Source of the DNA: Erythroxylum novogranatense
Lineage: Eukaryota; Streptophyta; Magnoliopsida; Malpighiales; Erythroxylaceae
Assembly (NCBI GenBank): GCA_029891385.1
Contig: CM057234.1
Span: 21,748,350-21,812,349 of the forward strand
Direction: 5' to 3'
Length of the DNA: 64,000 bases
In this document: piece after piece, positions 20,799-33,829 of the stretch
Layout: each line of letters begins with the position of its first letter
Position numbering within the stretch: position 1 is the stretch's first letter
Notes under the pieces: generated by a model
What the model was told of the DNA's origin: nothing
The model's database searches: none
What the model saw: the letters and a program-made list of their open reading frames with translations, nothing else
Translations under genes and position numbers: made by a program

Positions 20799-23617
20799 GT
20801 AACATCCCATCACCGATGGGAAGGTTATTTTGGTATATTGGGACGGGTTAGGATTTTACATTTTCATATTTGGAGTTGAGCATACATTTGGCCTCTAATT
20901 ATAGAGGAATGAGTTATTTTACACATGCATTTATATGTATATGCATTCATGGAATTTTCCGGCATTTTATTGTGAATATGATGCGTTTTATGAATTTTGA
21001 GATAATTGGGTTTGAATAGTTGAATTGGAACTGTTTCAGAGGGATTGTCAATCGATAGTGACCCTTAGAAATTTTTCTGGCAAATTGAGAGAAAATGTCC
21101 GAACCGAAAATTTTTCGAGTAACGGACTGATTGACTTCATAGGACTGTCATAAATGTCCAATGGTAATGAGGAAAATAGATACTTGATTTTAGGAATGAA
21201 AATGTGGAACCATTGGAAATTGAGGACAATTAGACTAGGAAAGATATTGAAAAGAAAGTGAGCTTTAATATGTTGAGGAATGGATGAGTGGCAAATACCT
21301 AGTTTTGGTAGTCTTTGAACAACCTTTAAAATGCCTTAAGTTTAAAATCCTCTTTTGAAAACTTTGAAAACCACTTTGCAGTAAAATCTTTTCCTCCAAC
21401 TTAGGGCTTTTTCTTCTCTTCTTCCGTTGGTGATTTCGATCCCCGCTTCAAGATTCTAGCTTGCTCTTTCTTTGTTGTTAAAGATCAACTAAAACCTTGA
21501 GAGAATGATGATTTGTGAGAGTTTAAAGGCTCACCGTGGGTGTTAGAGAAAGGTGATAGGGTTAGGGAGAATTTCGGAAGATTTGAAGATTTGAGAGCTT
21601 GATTGGTAAGTAAATTGGCTTTAATGTGGTTTTATTGTGGTTGAAATGCATTTATGGGTTTAAATGTATAAGATTGTGTTAGTTGAGAGTAAGTTATGGC
21701 TGATTTTAGAGAGATATTGGGAGAAAATCTGTCAGAAAAGTCGAGAGAAGCCCCGCACGTCGCGACGTCTGCGAGGGCCTCGTTGCGACGAGCGGATAAG
21801 TGCTCGCCGCGACGAGCATGGTGAGACGTCGCTGCGAGCCCGAAATTTTACGCCACGACGAGCCTTTCCGTGCATCGCGGCGAGCTACTCCCACGCCATG
21901 GCGAGAGTTCTTTAGCCGCGGCGAGCCCCATTTTTCTAAAGTGAGGTATATTAATTTTTGTGGCATAACTGATGGCGTAGACCTCCAATTGAGGTGATTC
22001 TTGATTCTTTATGAACTATAGAAAGAGGTCTACAATTGATATGAAGAATGAAAGTTCGAATTTAAATTAGTAGGATTGCTATTATTGAACGAAAGTTGAG
22101 TAAGGTTTCCTATTTCAACCTAAGCATAGTTTCTTGATAATTGGGGTATAATTGTGAGATTTTCGAATGTAAATTCAATGCTATTGGAGTCTTCAATAGG
22201 TGAATTTGATCTAGTTCAAGATGAATTTGGTTTTGAGGTTTTCTTGAGATTAGTTTAGTGTATATGATTTGGCAAATGGAACTGAAAAGTAGAAATGAGA
22301 CTTGTGGAATTCTAGGTCAGTATATTGAAAGCGAATGAGTCATTATTGATCAATTGAGTGAAAGGTTAGATTTTGACAAAAGATAGTGAAATTGTGGTTA
22401 TAGCGCCGGGAAGGTCACGAATATGCATCGTACATCTTTTCTTTAAGACATGTGCATCATTGAATCTTTCTGATTGAGCATCTAGTAATGGGAAACTATT
22501 TGATTGTTATAGAGTCACCGTTGGATCGTCATTCCACAGATATTGCTGGGACTTCTAGGTAGTAGGTCGGAAGTTACAGGTGAGTAACCTAGTTGGTTCC
22601 TCAATTTTTGATTGTTAAATGCTCTGTAAACTATCTGTGATTGTGAATTGTATGAGCATGTGAATGATTAAGATCGATATGTCTGCTTTTGATAAATCGA
22701 ACTCGACCGCCATGTGATTTTGAAGAATTACGATAAATGGGTGTTAATGTCAATATGATTGTGATTATATTGGACATGTTGCATTTCATACACAAATACA
22801 TAAACGGATAATAATAGTTGTGACCTGAGTCGCCACTGATACTGAAAAGAGCCTCGAGCTCGAGGGGAGTTAGTGCATACCGGAGGGCTCTCCTACTCCT
22901 AGGCGCTTCTGAATCATTCCTTTGTTTAAGCGCTCGGTCACAACACTGTAATAAAATGAGAAAGAGTCACATATGCATTGCATACACATTGTGATGGATT
23001 GAATGTAGTGAATGGGAAATAGGCAAGAGTGTATGATACAATTGTGATAACTGATTTGCGAAATTTCTGAGTTCTGTGATTGCATGAGAATTTGTAAATT
23101 GCTATATGGTTTTCTGAATGTGTTATTGTGTTATGATGTACGTTATTTGCATAATGCATGAATTGAGTGAAACATCGATGATGGTTTCTCATTGAGTTCG
23201 CAAACTCACCCAAAATTGCATTATATTTTCAGGATCGATAGATTAGACTCCTAGCTCCAGAGATAGACCTTTTCCTGTCGTGTGGATCTAGTTGGCAAGA
23301 GAAGTTATGGCACACAGGTCGGTCAGCTGGGATTGTTTTGGGGATGACCTAGTTAGATTTTTGTATCAGTTTTCTTTTGGAGTAATGTATTTAGACAGTG
23401 GAAATCTGATGGACTTGTATATAATTTTGTTTGAAGATATGAATGAGTAAGCATCTTGGTTTTTTTTAAATATAGTGATTTTTATATTGCGGCTTTTATT
23501 ACTGATGCCATGAGAGTACTATAGTGACTGTCTGCTCGTAGCCTCCTTATTGTAGGATATGTCTCGGGATGACCCACGGGCATCCCGGTGCGTACCCTAC
23601 GGTAAGGGGGCTCTACA
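20799..23617 (+). repeat. Element A 3' LTR
   Basis: 2819 bp from TGTAACATCCC to GGGGGCTCTACA. It holds a CpG palindrome block (about 21750-21930), a 5' splice-type CAG/GTGAGT near 22576-22585, twin hairpins (23169-23207, the first slightly degraded) and an acceptor-like TTTTCAG near 23227-23233. No target duplication can be checked because the 5' end of the element is lost. Confidence 0.92.
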
Positions 23618-24840
23618 CTTAGAGACCTCAAGTTGTTTGCAAAGAGAAGAGACATTCATTAGAACTCATTCTGAGCAAGCCCATAAGCAAGGAAATCAAA
23701 TGGGTTTCATGTTTATAATTAAGTTAATAAGCCATTACTGTTTCGTTAAATCAAAGAAGTTTTCTGATTTTCAATTGCATCATAAGTGCTACATCATTGT
23801 TCATAAATGGGTGTGAATTCTGCTATATGTTTGTTACATGATTTGAGTGATGCCTTTTTGGAAAAGATGCATGTTTATAAAACCATGTTTTCAAGAATGG
23901 CTTTCAAGATAGACGACAATCATGTGAAAAGCAAGTTTTCAAGAAAAGTGCCAGTTTAGGCAACAAGTCTACAAGATTATGAAATACATGTTATGTGGGT
24001 TTGGTTTGGTCCATTCTGTTGTCAAGGGCACTTTGACTAAAGGCTTCTTCCGCTTGCCCGCTAGTGGGATGGAGCTCCTTCATGGACTCCCTCATGTTTA
24101 CAACTACACAAAACCACGATGTGGGATTGCATTAGTTCGTTCTGTTCACGACTACACAAGACCCTTTGTGGGAAATATGCTAGTTTGTTCTATTTATGAA
24201 CCTTCCAAACCATTCTGATATGCTTATGTGCTTATGATATATTTGATCAAGTTGACACATTCATGATTTTCGAGTAAATTGAAAAATTGCATTAGTGTTG
24301 GTTATGATTTTGAATTCTTGACAAGACAAGAATTTTTGAGAAAAATGTATTTTTGTTTAAACTCAATGAAAGCGTTTTCAAATGACAAGGAAGAAATTAT
24401 TTCAAAAGTTTTTCTTATATTTCTTCTATTATAAACTGTTACCCATGAACTTTCGAGCTCACCCCCTCTTTGTCCCCTCTTCAGGTGATAGTTAAGAAGA
24501 TCGAGTGATTAAGAGAATAAGGACGTTACTTCAAATTCTACATATCTTGGAATTTAAGTTATCTTTGTGAAATATAAGAATTTGTAGTTCATGTAACTTT
24601 TATAGTTTGAGATTTTCGGATTATGTTGTAATGGGGCTTGAAAAGCCATTATAGTTTTGTAATACCCTTTTTTTTAAGGGTATTGAAATGTAAATTATGA
24701 AAATTGTTGTATGAAATCTATTAAAGAAAATGATGAAGTAAAGATATGAGTGTTTTATGGCTTTTCAGCAAGAGTTGGACTTCACATTCAGAGATAGGGT
24801 CCAACATTAAGGTAATAAGTTTGTTTCGATATTTGATTGT
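23618..24840 (+). repeat. LTR-like remnant, paralogous to 35458-36600
   Basis: Shares scattered blocks, in the same order, with 35690-36560: TTAATAAGC, the GCCCGCTAG...GGAGCTCCT block (about 24055-24085 and 36015-36040), and CGAGCTCACCCCC followed by a T-rich CAG/GTGA (about 24454-24488 and 36308-36341). This layout resembles the hairpin-plus-acceptor region of the gypsy LTRs here, so I read it as part of a different, older LTR. No coding signal is convincing; the frames at 23559 and 23979 are short. Confidence 0.5.
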
Positions 24841-26646
24841 CATGGGCACGCCACCCTTGTAGGATGATGCCTAATAAGGGTTTTTGGAAATAACCCTACA
24901 GGACCATATGCTCTAGTATTATGATATTCGCAATAGGTTAGGTTCCGGAACCTAACACATACAAACTTCATCCTTAGAATCCAAAAACCAAAAAATATTC
25001 TAGCACTAAGTTCTACAAGTTTTTAAGGAGAAAAAACCACGAGTTGTACTCTATTTTTTTTAATCCTTCATGTTAGGCCTAACTTTAGAAACTTGAACTC
25101 AAACCTGGGTATAAATAATTTAAGCCTATTAAAAATATATTATATCTTTTGGTCCCCAATATGGGACCACTATTAGTTGATCTTAAGAAGCATATGATTA
25201 ACAATCATAAACCTATATATTTTATTTTAACAAAATATGGAACTAATAAACCACTTACTTAACCTACTAAACTAACCTACTAAACTGCTTTTCAACTTCA
25301 AATATACAAGCCTTCAGTAATGCTTAAAAGAATACAAAAGCAAATACTGACCTTAATTATAACTCTCTAATCTATACTTGCATCTATAGAGAACTAAAAT
25401 GTTAGATATGAACCACTTTAGAGCACATAATAGGCTCAAAAATTATTAAATGAAACATACTTTAGTGGAACAACCAGTTAAGAAAAGTTATTGAATCTTA
25501 ATAGTGTCCTAATCCCACCCATAACATACAATCGTATACCATGTTCACTTAATATCTCGTAAAAACAAGACTATAAGCACATAAGTGTTGATTTTAATAG
25601 ACCATTCACTAAAAACAAGTTGTTGGAAACTCAAATGTTGAAATTCAAGATACCACCATTAGACTCATACAATATGATAATATATTCATATAATCATACT
25701 ATATCATTTAGGGAAATGATGGACCTACTAATATGTGTTTACTTGTTGATATATTTAATCATTTATACTTAGCAATTATTGAAATGAAAATATTTAAAAT
25801 AATCACTTTAATTCATATATGATTTTAGGTACAATTTGGAAGTAAAGAAATTAAAGTTAATCGAAAGCACACCATTTGGGACATTTTCTGAAGATCAATA
25901 CTCGTTTGTCTTCATGGAGTGGACAAAGAAAATTAATAGATGAAAAATGAAAGAAAAAGAAAAAAAATAAATACAAGTAGCTGAAAAAAAAAGAAGAAAA
26001 AGTCAAAGTAAATGACAGTCCAGCATGAGCAGGAACGACTGCGTTTCACGCATGCATCCTGCGTGAAACGCAGTTAGCGTTTGCGTTTAACGCAGAAAGC
26101 TGCATTAAATGCATCGTAGAGGAGCCAGGCACAAGAAGGATTTAAGGGGGGTTGCATCTTTAATTGTCAAATCACTGCTACAAGAACAAGGCAAGAGAGT
26201 GCGATGCTTGAGCAAGCAGTGGAGAGCTGCGGCTGTAGTGGCTTGAAGTGGGGAGCTATAATGAAGACAAGGAGCAGCGCAGGCGTGGAGTGAAACTTAC
26301 GAGATTGAGCAGCTGTAGGAGAAGAGAGGATTTTAAAAAAACCAGCAACCTTATTCGTCTAATCAATCAACAGTGAAATGAGATGGTGGCGCAGTGATAA
26401 GGGCCTTTGGTAGGGTTAATTTTGGGTTAAAGCATTTTCATAAAATACCAATGAAGGGCTAAACATTCCGATGTCAATTTGGAGGTGACATCGACGTCAA
26501 CGATCTGGGTTAAGTAATTTTTTATTATTTTTTATTTCTTCTCTCATTAGGAATTGATTGTGTTATCCTATTTTAATTGATTTGGGTATTGTGTATGAAT
26601 AATCAGATTTTCGTTATTATTTAGTTATTTGTGTATGAACCCATTG
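24841..26646. other. Intergenic stretch with two strong palindromes
   Basis: No open frame of note on either strand. It contains a perfect 20-bp palindrome GTTAGGTTCCGGAACCTAAC (24937-24956) and a 15-bp inverted repeat (26038-26052 with 26060-26074, 7-base loop) in a CG-rich island within AT-rich sequence. The surroundings (purine-rich run about 25925-26010, then GC-richer 26030-26340) resemble a retrotransposon leader, but no element can be named. Confidence 0.4.
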
Positions 26647-28159
26647 TGTAGCACCCCCTTACCATAGGGTATACACCGGAACGCCCGTAGGTCATTCCGA
26701 TACATATCCTACGATAAGAGTGCACTACGAACAATCACTACTGTACGTCATATGGCATCAATAATTATACAGCATCAATATGAAAACCACTAATTTTTAA
26801 AACCATAAAATTTTCTCATTTCACATCATCAAAGCAATAATTTACATAAATGTCAGTTTTTTTTTCTATCTGTACATTACTCCAAAAGAAATCTACTACC
26901 AAAAGCCTAACTAGGTCATCCCCAAAGATTCCGGTGTGGGCACATGAGCCATGACTTCTCTTGCCAACCACGATCTACGGCGGGGAAAAGTCCATCTAGA
27001 GCTAAGAGTCTACTCTCTCGGTCCTGAAAAATAATTTTCAATTTTGGGTGAGTTTGCGAACTCAGTGACGAACCATCATCGATGGTTCACCCAATTCATG
27101 CATAGTCCAACAAATCATAGTATAGCATAATAATTCATTCATATATACCACATGGTTATTTACATGAACACAAAGCCTTTGGCTTTTCACTCAAATCACA
27201 GATATTCAGTCAAATGCATATGTAATGCATATGTGACCCTTTTTCCAATTTATTACGTTGTTATGACCAAGCGCCTAAACTGTCCCAATAAGGGCGCATT
27301 ATTCATTGAGCCTGAGGCTCTGAAGCACTGTGGGCTCGAGGCCCAAATACGTTGAGCTTTAAGCTCTCGTTGGCTGCTTCAGTCACAACTGCCAATTATT
27401 GATCATGGAATGCACATGGCAATATAAAGCAAAGCCCACATCATATTCGGTCCCAAATTACCACATTCACACAAGTAGTTCACAATTAATCACATTCCAA
27501 ATCACATATAGCACTTCTATGTCATAATCTCCCAATACATGGGACACCTTGATTAGGAACTAGGCATAAAAATGCAAAGCCCACCATTATTCTCCACGGT
27601 GTTATAAGTGCAAAATATAAACAATTAATAATCGAGAAACCATCTAGGTTACTCTTGATAACCAGAGGTAATCTTTGGGAAGTCTAAGCAACATCAAGTG
27701 GGATGACGTTCCAAGCGTGCCTCTATAATGATCACTGATAATCACACATTATCAAATGCACAATAAATAATGCACATGTAGCAATTTAGATGTGTACAAT
27801 GCATGTTCGTGACATTCCCAACACTATTGCATAAATTCCCGTCACAAAAATTTCCTCTCAACATTAGAAACTCATTGACACTAAAATCACTCAATTCGGA
27901 CCTCTAAATGAAAGACAGATCAGAAAAATCATGATCCGGACCCCTCACTTCGGCCTAATCAATCCCTAACAATTTCAACTCTAAAAATTCCCAATTTTAC
28001 AAATAAATGAAATTAAATATTATACGAATCCGATGCCTCTAGAACCAGGTCAATCAGACATCGGACGGAAGGAAATTGACAAAAGAACACAATTAGGCCA
28101 AAATAACAAATTAAGTAATTAAATGAAATAATTAATAAAAATAAATTAAAAAAATAGCA

Positions 28160-28219
28160 GAGGGCGAGCTGTCCCTCGCACGCCCCTCGCACTCTGCGTG
28201 CGAGGGACAGCTCGCCCTC
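28160..28219. repeat. Perfect 21-bp inverted repeat in the C LTR
   Basis: The arms 28160-28180 and 28199-28219 are exact reverse complements, both built around AGCTGTCCCTCGC or its complement, with an 18-base loop. It lies in a CG-rich island at about the place where the other LTRs carry the CGTCGCGACG array. Confidence 0.95.
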
Positions 28220-28299
28220 GCACTCAACTCCCCCTCGCAAGGGCCATTTTCACCCATTTTCTTTTTTTTTTCAAAATTCCATTTTCCAATTATGCAAAA

Positions 28300-29300
28300 C
28301 CACCTATTGACATTCCCTTCTTCCAACCTACATAACTTTTAATACACACATCCAAAAATTACAAATTAAGACTTGATGGAAAGAGAACAAAAAATCCAAC
28401 AAGTTTTATGAAGAGCTTAAAAATTAATAACACCTCTAAGGGTGTCAAAAATGCACTCAAAGACACTGCCTAATCACACATTTAACACAACAGTTCAACA
28501 TCTTTCTAAAATCATAACTTTTCATCCCTTTAGCCAAAAATTCCAAATTTTATATCAATCAAAAGAGCAAACCAAATGCTACAACTTTCATGAACAACTT
28601 GAAAGCCAATTCCATCTCTAGCCAAATAAAATTCTCAAACAAAGTTTCAGCCTTCCCAAATTGTTCTCAGCAATAACCCAATCTTTCAAAATTCATAACT
28701 TCTTATCCCATTTTCGAAAAATTCCATATCATATAGCAATAAAAAGCTCAGACAATATAATACAATTCTCAAAATGAACTTCAAAGCAATTTCTCATTCA
28801 AACTATGTCAAATCCTCACATTAAGGTGGTTGTCCTGTTAGGGTTCATGAAATCAACATTTAACCTAAACTATAACAAAACTTTATAAATTTATATCTAA
28901 CAATCCTTACACTCAAAATTCACATAAAATATCTCATTAGAAAGCTACAACAATCCTCTACAACTTTCCATAATGTCACTTGAGCCAATTTCACCCTTAA
29001 CAGTCCCAAACAAATATCAGAACACAAAAAGCACAAAACTTATGCCCTTAGAGCATTTGCACACCAAAACACATTTTAGACTGAATTACCACCTGAGCAT
29101 TATCAGACCATAACTTACAACCTACACATCGAAAAATATCATACTCAGTGGAGTTAGAAAGATAACAAATAAATCTTCAACTTTCATGAAGACCAATTTC
29201 ACAAAATCTGTCTCCTTTATCCTGAAAAAATTCTCAAAGTTTCAGGTCTTCAATAATGGAACCAAATTTTGGATACTATTCATCCAGCACACACATCTCA
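28300..29300 (-). repeat. Degenerate ~180-bp repeats in the C LTR
   Basis: Variants of ACAACTTTCATGAA recur at about 28400, 28592, 28762, 28968 and 29180, each with similar flanks (ATAACTT, CCAAAAATT). The same family occurs at about 215-970, and in the opposite orientation at about 4459-4660 and 36860-37410. Confidence 0.65.
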
Positions 29301-30679
29301 ACTTCCAAGCAAAATTCAAAGCTCTTTAAGCCACAATTGGGCAGAACTTCCTTCATAGGAATTCTAGCCATACTTCTCAAGTTTAATTTAAAGCAAACCT
29401 CAACTCAATAGCATAACCACATCAAAAGTTATAAGCAAATACCTGAAACATACACAAGTTCCATTTTCCAGATTTCATACTAAACCCTATTCCTTTCATG
29501 CAAACATCCATACCACATCAATAAACATCCCATTTAGCCAAGAATTTAGCCACAAATTCATCAAGAAAATTACTTGAGTAATAAAGCACAATTTGGCAGC
29601 ACACAACATACACAATTTTCTTACTTCATTTCTACTCATCTAACATCATAAACTTCATTGAAAACACTAAAGTCACATTCTTTAATTACCATGTCATTTT
29701 CCCTCACACAAGCATACACTTATACCCATACAAACCTACCACAAGCTTTATGAAATTAATACACCAACAAGCACAATAAATGCTTCTACCTACTAATCAA
29801 AGGACACAAAACAAAATTCTCACCTAAAGAAGTTTTAAATCTCCAATTCTTCAAGTCTTCAAACAAACACCAAATCTCTACTTCACTCAACACCACACAC
29901 GACCAGCCTCACACACACAACAATCATCATCATCACAAGGCTTAAGGTTGAGTTTGTGTGTGAATAAAAGAGAAGCAAGAAAGGAAACAAGAAGTTATTT
30001 GAAGGATGAAGAACCAACGAAGGAAGGAGAAGAAAACACCAAGGAAGAAGAAATAAAGCAACGGATGAGAGGAACCTTTAGGCTTTCAAAGAAATTTTTT
30101 TAAGTCTTTCCCAAAGAGAAATGTCGTGAGAGATAAATGGAACAGTACAAAACTATTGAAGGAAATGAGGACACTTGTCAATTCATGGAGAAAAAGACAA
30201 AAACCTCAATTAAGAACATTTAATCAAAGAATTCTAATACAAATTAATCTTTAATCCATCTAATGCTAATGACTCTATAACAACTCCAAAAAAAATCAAT
30301 TATCCAATATTCCAGTGCCATTGGGTAGAAATTTTTGGTACTGAAAACCAATCAGTCCGCCACTTGACGATTTTTTCGGTCCAAAAATTCTCCCCGAAAA
30401 TTTGCAGAAAAATTCCTGAAATTTCATAAAAATGGAAAACACACATAAACCACTCCAAATCAAATTTTCAAACACAATTATCACATCAATCACACAAAAT
30501 TACATTTAAACCCATATACCGAGAAATGTCATAAATGCATGTACAATCATGTGCATGTGTAAAAATTACCATTCATATAATTATAGAGGCTATATGATGC
30601 ATGTTCAAGATGAGATATATTTACACTCGCCTAACCCATCCCAAATGACCAAATTACCTTTCCCATCGGTGATGGGATG

Positions 30680-30973
30680 TTACAATTCTCCCCTCCTAAT
30701 AAAAATTTCGTCCTCGAAATTCTTACCTGCTTGGTCGAACAGGTGAGGATACTGTCTCCTCATATGCTCCTCGGTCTCCCAAGTTGCTTCCTCAGTTGAG
30801 TGGTTCCTCCATAGGACTTTCACCAATGGAATAACCCTGTTCCTTAACTCTTTAACCCTTGATCCTACAATCTGGATCAGCTCCTCAACATAGCTCAAAT
30901 TGCTAGCTACCTCAATCTCCTGAGCCAGTATCACATGTGTCGGGTCTGACCGATACCTCCGGAGCATACTCAC
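30680..30973 (-). pseudogene. Chromodomain-like C-terminus of element C
   Basis: Frame: SMLRRYRSDPTHVILAQEIE, YVEELIQIVGSRVKELRNRV, PLVKVLWRNHSTEEATWETE, EHMRRQYPHLFDQAGKNFED. The last three blocks match plant chromovirus chromodomains. It is open to the end of pol but separated from the integrase body by a stop at 30992-30994 (cta on the plus strand, TAG where relatives have a Gln codon). Confidence 0.87.
30685..30697 (-). promoter_or_regulatory. Polypurine tract, element C
   Basis: The minus strand reads AGGAGGGGAGAAT next to the 3' LTR, identical to the tract of element A. Confidence 0.9.
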
Positions 30974-32236
30974 ATGGAAGACATTATGCAGCTAAGACAT
31001 CTCACTCGGTAAGGCCAACTTATAGGCCAAAGGTCCTACACGCTCAATGATCTCATATGGACCAATGTACCTAGGGCTTAACTTGCCCTTTTTACTGAAT
31101 CTCAGTACCCCTCTTCATGGTGACACTCGAAGGAAAACTCTGTCTCCCACACTATACTCCATCTCCCTCCGATGCTGATCCATATAGCTCTTCTGTCTAT
31201 CCTGAGCCGCTTTTATTCGGCTCCGGGTCAATTTTACCTTATCCACTGTATCCTAAATCAGCTATGGACCCTCAATCATCCTCTCACCTTCTTCATCCCA
31301 ATACAGAGGTGGTCGACACTGTCTTCCATATAAAGCCTCATATGGTGCCATCCCGATGCTACTGTGATAGTGATTGTTATAGGCAAACTTAATCAAGGCC
31401 AAATACTAATCCCATGCTCCCCTAAACTCTAATACACACGCCCGAAGCATATCCTCAACAATCTTAATCGTCCTCTCACTCTGCCCATCTGTTTGAGGGT
31501 GAAATGCTGTACTAAAATTCAACTTAGTACCCATAGCAGACTGCAAACTCTTTCAGAATCTCAAAATAAATCTGGGATCCCGATCCGACATTATAGATAA
31601 TGGAACCCCATGCAGTCTCACTATCTCGATCCACATACTTACGGGCGGTGATCAAGAGAATTGTTCTCCCTCTTTGGCAAGAAATGGGCGATTTAGTTAA
31701 CCGATCCTGATGACCCAGATAGCATCATGCTGCCTCGGCGTCCTAGGCAACCCCATATTGAAATCTATAGTAATTCGTTCTCATTTCCACTCAGGAATAG
31801 GCAACGAATGAAGCTTCCCCACTGGAGCCTGGTGCTCAGCCTTAACCTGCTGGCACGTCATACATCTGGAGACATATTCTGTCACCTGCTTCTTCATGCC
31901 AGGCCACCAGAAATGTTGCTTTAAAGTGTTATACATCTTGGTAGTACCCAGATGCATAGCATAGACGGCCATATGCGCTTCCTCCAGAATCTCTCGCCTC
32001 AAATCATCCACATCAGGCACACATAACCTCTGTCCCATCCATAATGTCCCATCCCTCACTTCAAATTCAAAACTCAAATCAATCATCACTTTCTCAATAA
32101 ATTTCACCATAGCAAGATCCTTGTCCTGAACTCTCTTGATCCTGTCATGTAGCATTGGTCTGAGCTTCAAAGTGGCTACCAAAGCTCCGTCATGCTTTAG
32201 ATTCAACTGAACATTTAAAGCTCTCAACTGAAACAA
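30974..32236 (-). pseudogene. Integrase of element C
   Basis: Frame 32236-31781 covers the spacer ([20 protein letters not shown]), the zinc-binding domain (EEAHMAVYAMHLGTTKMYNT to YVSRCMTCQQVKAEHQAPVG) and LPIPEWK. Downstream, frameshifts around 31620-31740 break the D,D-35-E core; pieces corresponding to [25 protein letters not shown] and WDEEGERMIEGP remain on the minus strand. TAG stops at 31253-31255 and 31406-31408 replace Gln codons found in relatives. HPGTT is HLGTT here. Confidence 0.85.
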
Positions 32237-32287
32237 ATTAGGTAATCTCGATACAGAATAAAATTTGACTTGATGTGAGACTTCACC

Positions 32288-33730
32288 TTACGCATCTGCT
32301 ACCATATTAGCCTTCCCTGGGTGGTACTCAATCGTACAGTCATAATCCTTCAGCAGCTCAATCCATCTCCTCTGCCTCAAATTTAACTCTCTCTGACTAA
32401 GCAGATACCTTAAACTCTTATGATCAGTGTAAATATGAAATGTCTCACCATATAAGTAATGTCTCCAAATTTTCAGGGCAAAAACAATTGCAACTAACTC
32501 CAAGTCATGCACTGGATAATTTACTTCATGCGACCTCAACTGCCTCGAGGCATAGGCAATCACTCTACCATGCTGCATCAAAGCACACCCTAATCCTTGA
32601 TGGGAAGCATCACTATAGACCTCATAACCTCCAGTCCCAAATGGAATAGCCAACATCGGTGCAGTGGTCAATCGATGTTTCAGCTCCTCAAAGCTCTTCT
32701 GGCACTCCTCAGTCCATCTGAATGGTACAATCTTCCTCATAAGTTTTTTCAGAGGGGCTGAGATCAATGAAAACCCCTCGATAAACCTCCGGTAATAACC
32801 AGCCAATCCTAGGAAACTCCGAATCTCAGACACATTCCTAGGAGCTTCCCACTTCATCACTCCCTCAATCTTATTAGGATCAACCTGAATACCATCTCCA
32901 GTCACTATGTGGCCCAAAAACACTACTTCATCCAGCCAAAATTTACACTTACTGAATTTGGCATATAGCTGTTTCTCCCTCATAAGCTGTAAAACAGTCC
33001 TCAGATGCTCAGCATGCTCCTCTATACTCTTCGAATACACCAATATGTCATCAATAAACACAATAAAAAATTGATCTAGGTAGGGCTGAAAGACCTTATT
33101 CATCAAGGCCATAAAAACTGCCAGGGCATTACTCAAACCGAATAGCATCACCAGAAACTCGAAATGCCCATACCTACTCCTGAAAGCACTCTTAGGCACA
33201 TCAGCCTCTGCTATCTTCAGATGATAATACCCTGACCTCAGATCCAACTTAGTAAACACCTGAGTTCCCTGCAACTGATCAAACAAGTCATCGATCCTAG
33301 GCAGTTGATACTTATTCTTCACTGTCACCCGATTCAGCTGCCTGTAATCGATGCACAATCTCAGAGTCCCATCCTTCTTCTTCACAAACAATACTGGAGC
33401 TCCCCAAGGTGAGACACTAGGCCTGATAAATCCCTTCTCCAACAACTCCTGCAACTGAGCCTTCAGCTCTCTCAATTCCATAGGTTCCATCCTATATGGA
33501 GGTATAGATATAGGAGCAGTACCTGGAACTAGATCAATGGTAAACTTTGTTTCCCGATCCGGAGGTAAACCCGGTAACTCATCAGGAAATACATCTGGAA
33601 ATTCCTTAACTACGGGAATATCCTGCAGCCTCTGCTCAACTCTGGTATCAATAACATGAGCCAGATAGGCCTCACATCCTCCCTGCATCAACCTCAGGGC
33701 ACTAAGGAAATAAATCAACCTGGCTGGCAC
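32288..33730 (-). CDS. Reverse transcriptase-RNase H segment of element C pol
   Basis: 480 uninterrupted codons, the longest open frame in the window. Residues about 1-90: linker ([36 protein letters not shown]). About 90-270: RT with [54 protein letters not shown] and the catalytic FIDDILVYS. Then the connection ([40 protein letters not shown]) and RNase H ([71 protein letters not shown]). All catalytic carboxylates are present. MPFGL is MLFGL, an unusual change in a conserved RT motif. It ends in a stop just after VADA, before the LSRR seen in relatives. It is part of a polyprotein, not a free gene; the 33730 start only marks where the open frame begins. Confidence 0.9.
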   Translation of the reverse strand: MPARLIYFLSALRLMQGGCEAYLAHVIDTRVEQRLQDIPVVKEFPDVFPDELPGLPPDRETKFTIDLVPGTAPISIPPYRMEPMELRELKAQLQELLEKGFIRPSVSPWGAPVLFVKKKDGTLRLCIDYRQLNRVTVKNKYQLPRIDDLFDQLQGTQVFTKLDLRSGYYHLKIAEADVPKSAFRSRYGHFEFLVMLFGLSNALAVFMALMNKVFQPYLDQFFIVFIDDILVYSKSIEEHAEHLRTVLQLMREKQLYAKFSKCKFWLDEVVFLGHIVTGDGIQVDPNKIEGVMKWEAPRNVSEIRSFLGLAGYYRRFIEGFSLISAPLKKLMRKIVPFRWTEECQKSFEELKHRLTTAPMLAIPFGTGGYEVYSDASHQGLGCALMQHGRVIAYASRQLRSHEVNYPVHDLELVAIVFALKIWRHYLYGETFHIYTDHKSLRYLLSQRELNLRQRRWIELLKDYDCTIEYHPGKANMVADA

Positions 33731-33829
33731 TGCCTAACTAACTCCTCTGAACACTGCTCTAGATTGACCAGGAGACTCTAATACGACCTCCTTGGAGTAG
33801 CAGTCCATGATAGCTCTATGGGCAGTAAG

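Larger units (their letters stand above)
5116..23617 (+). mobile_element. Element A: Ty3/gypsy chromovirus, split by element B
   Basis: Order on the plus strand: truncated 5' LTR, primer site, gag, protease, RT (first part), element B insertion (8157-18003 plus duplicated target 18004-18008), RT (rest), RNase H, integrase, chromodomain-like tail, polypurine tract, 3' LTR. Removing B gives an interior of about 4.7 kb, normal for this group. Several in-frame stops and frameshifts make it non-autonomous. Family: Ty3/gypsy from domain order (integrase after RNase H); chromovirus, probably Tekay/Del, from the chromodomain-like tail and long LTRs. Confidence 0.9.
26647..30684 (-). repeat. Element C 3' LTR
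   Basis: 4038 bp, TGTAGCACCCCC to GGGATGTTACA on the plus strand. Reading on the minus strand: U3 start at 30684, a block of ~180-bp degenerate repeats (about 29200-28300), a 21-bp perfect inverted repeat (28160-28219), and the conserved twin hairpins (27050-27088). Open frames inside are short and unconvincing. Confidence 0.9.

Noticed and set aside
23979..24218. 79-codon ORF after the A 3' LTR
   Set aside because: It lies in a diverged LTR-like remnant; the paralogous region at 35940-36130 does not keep the frame.
32440..32649. Plus-strand ORF inside element C
   Set aside because: It is the antisense shadow of the RNase H coding region; the same applies to other opposite-strand frames across gypsy pol.
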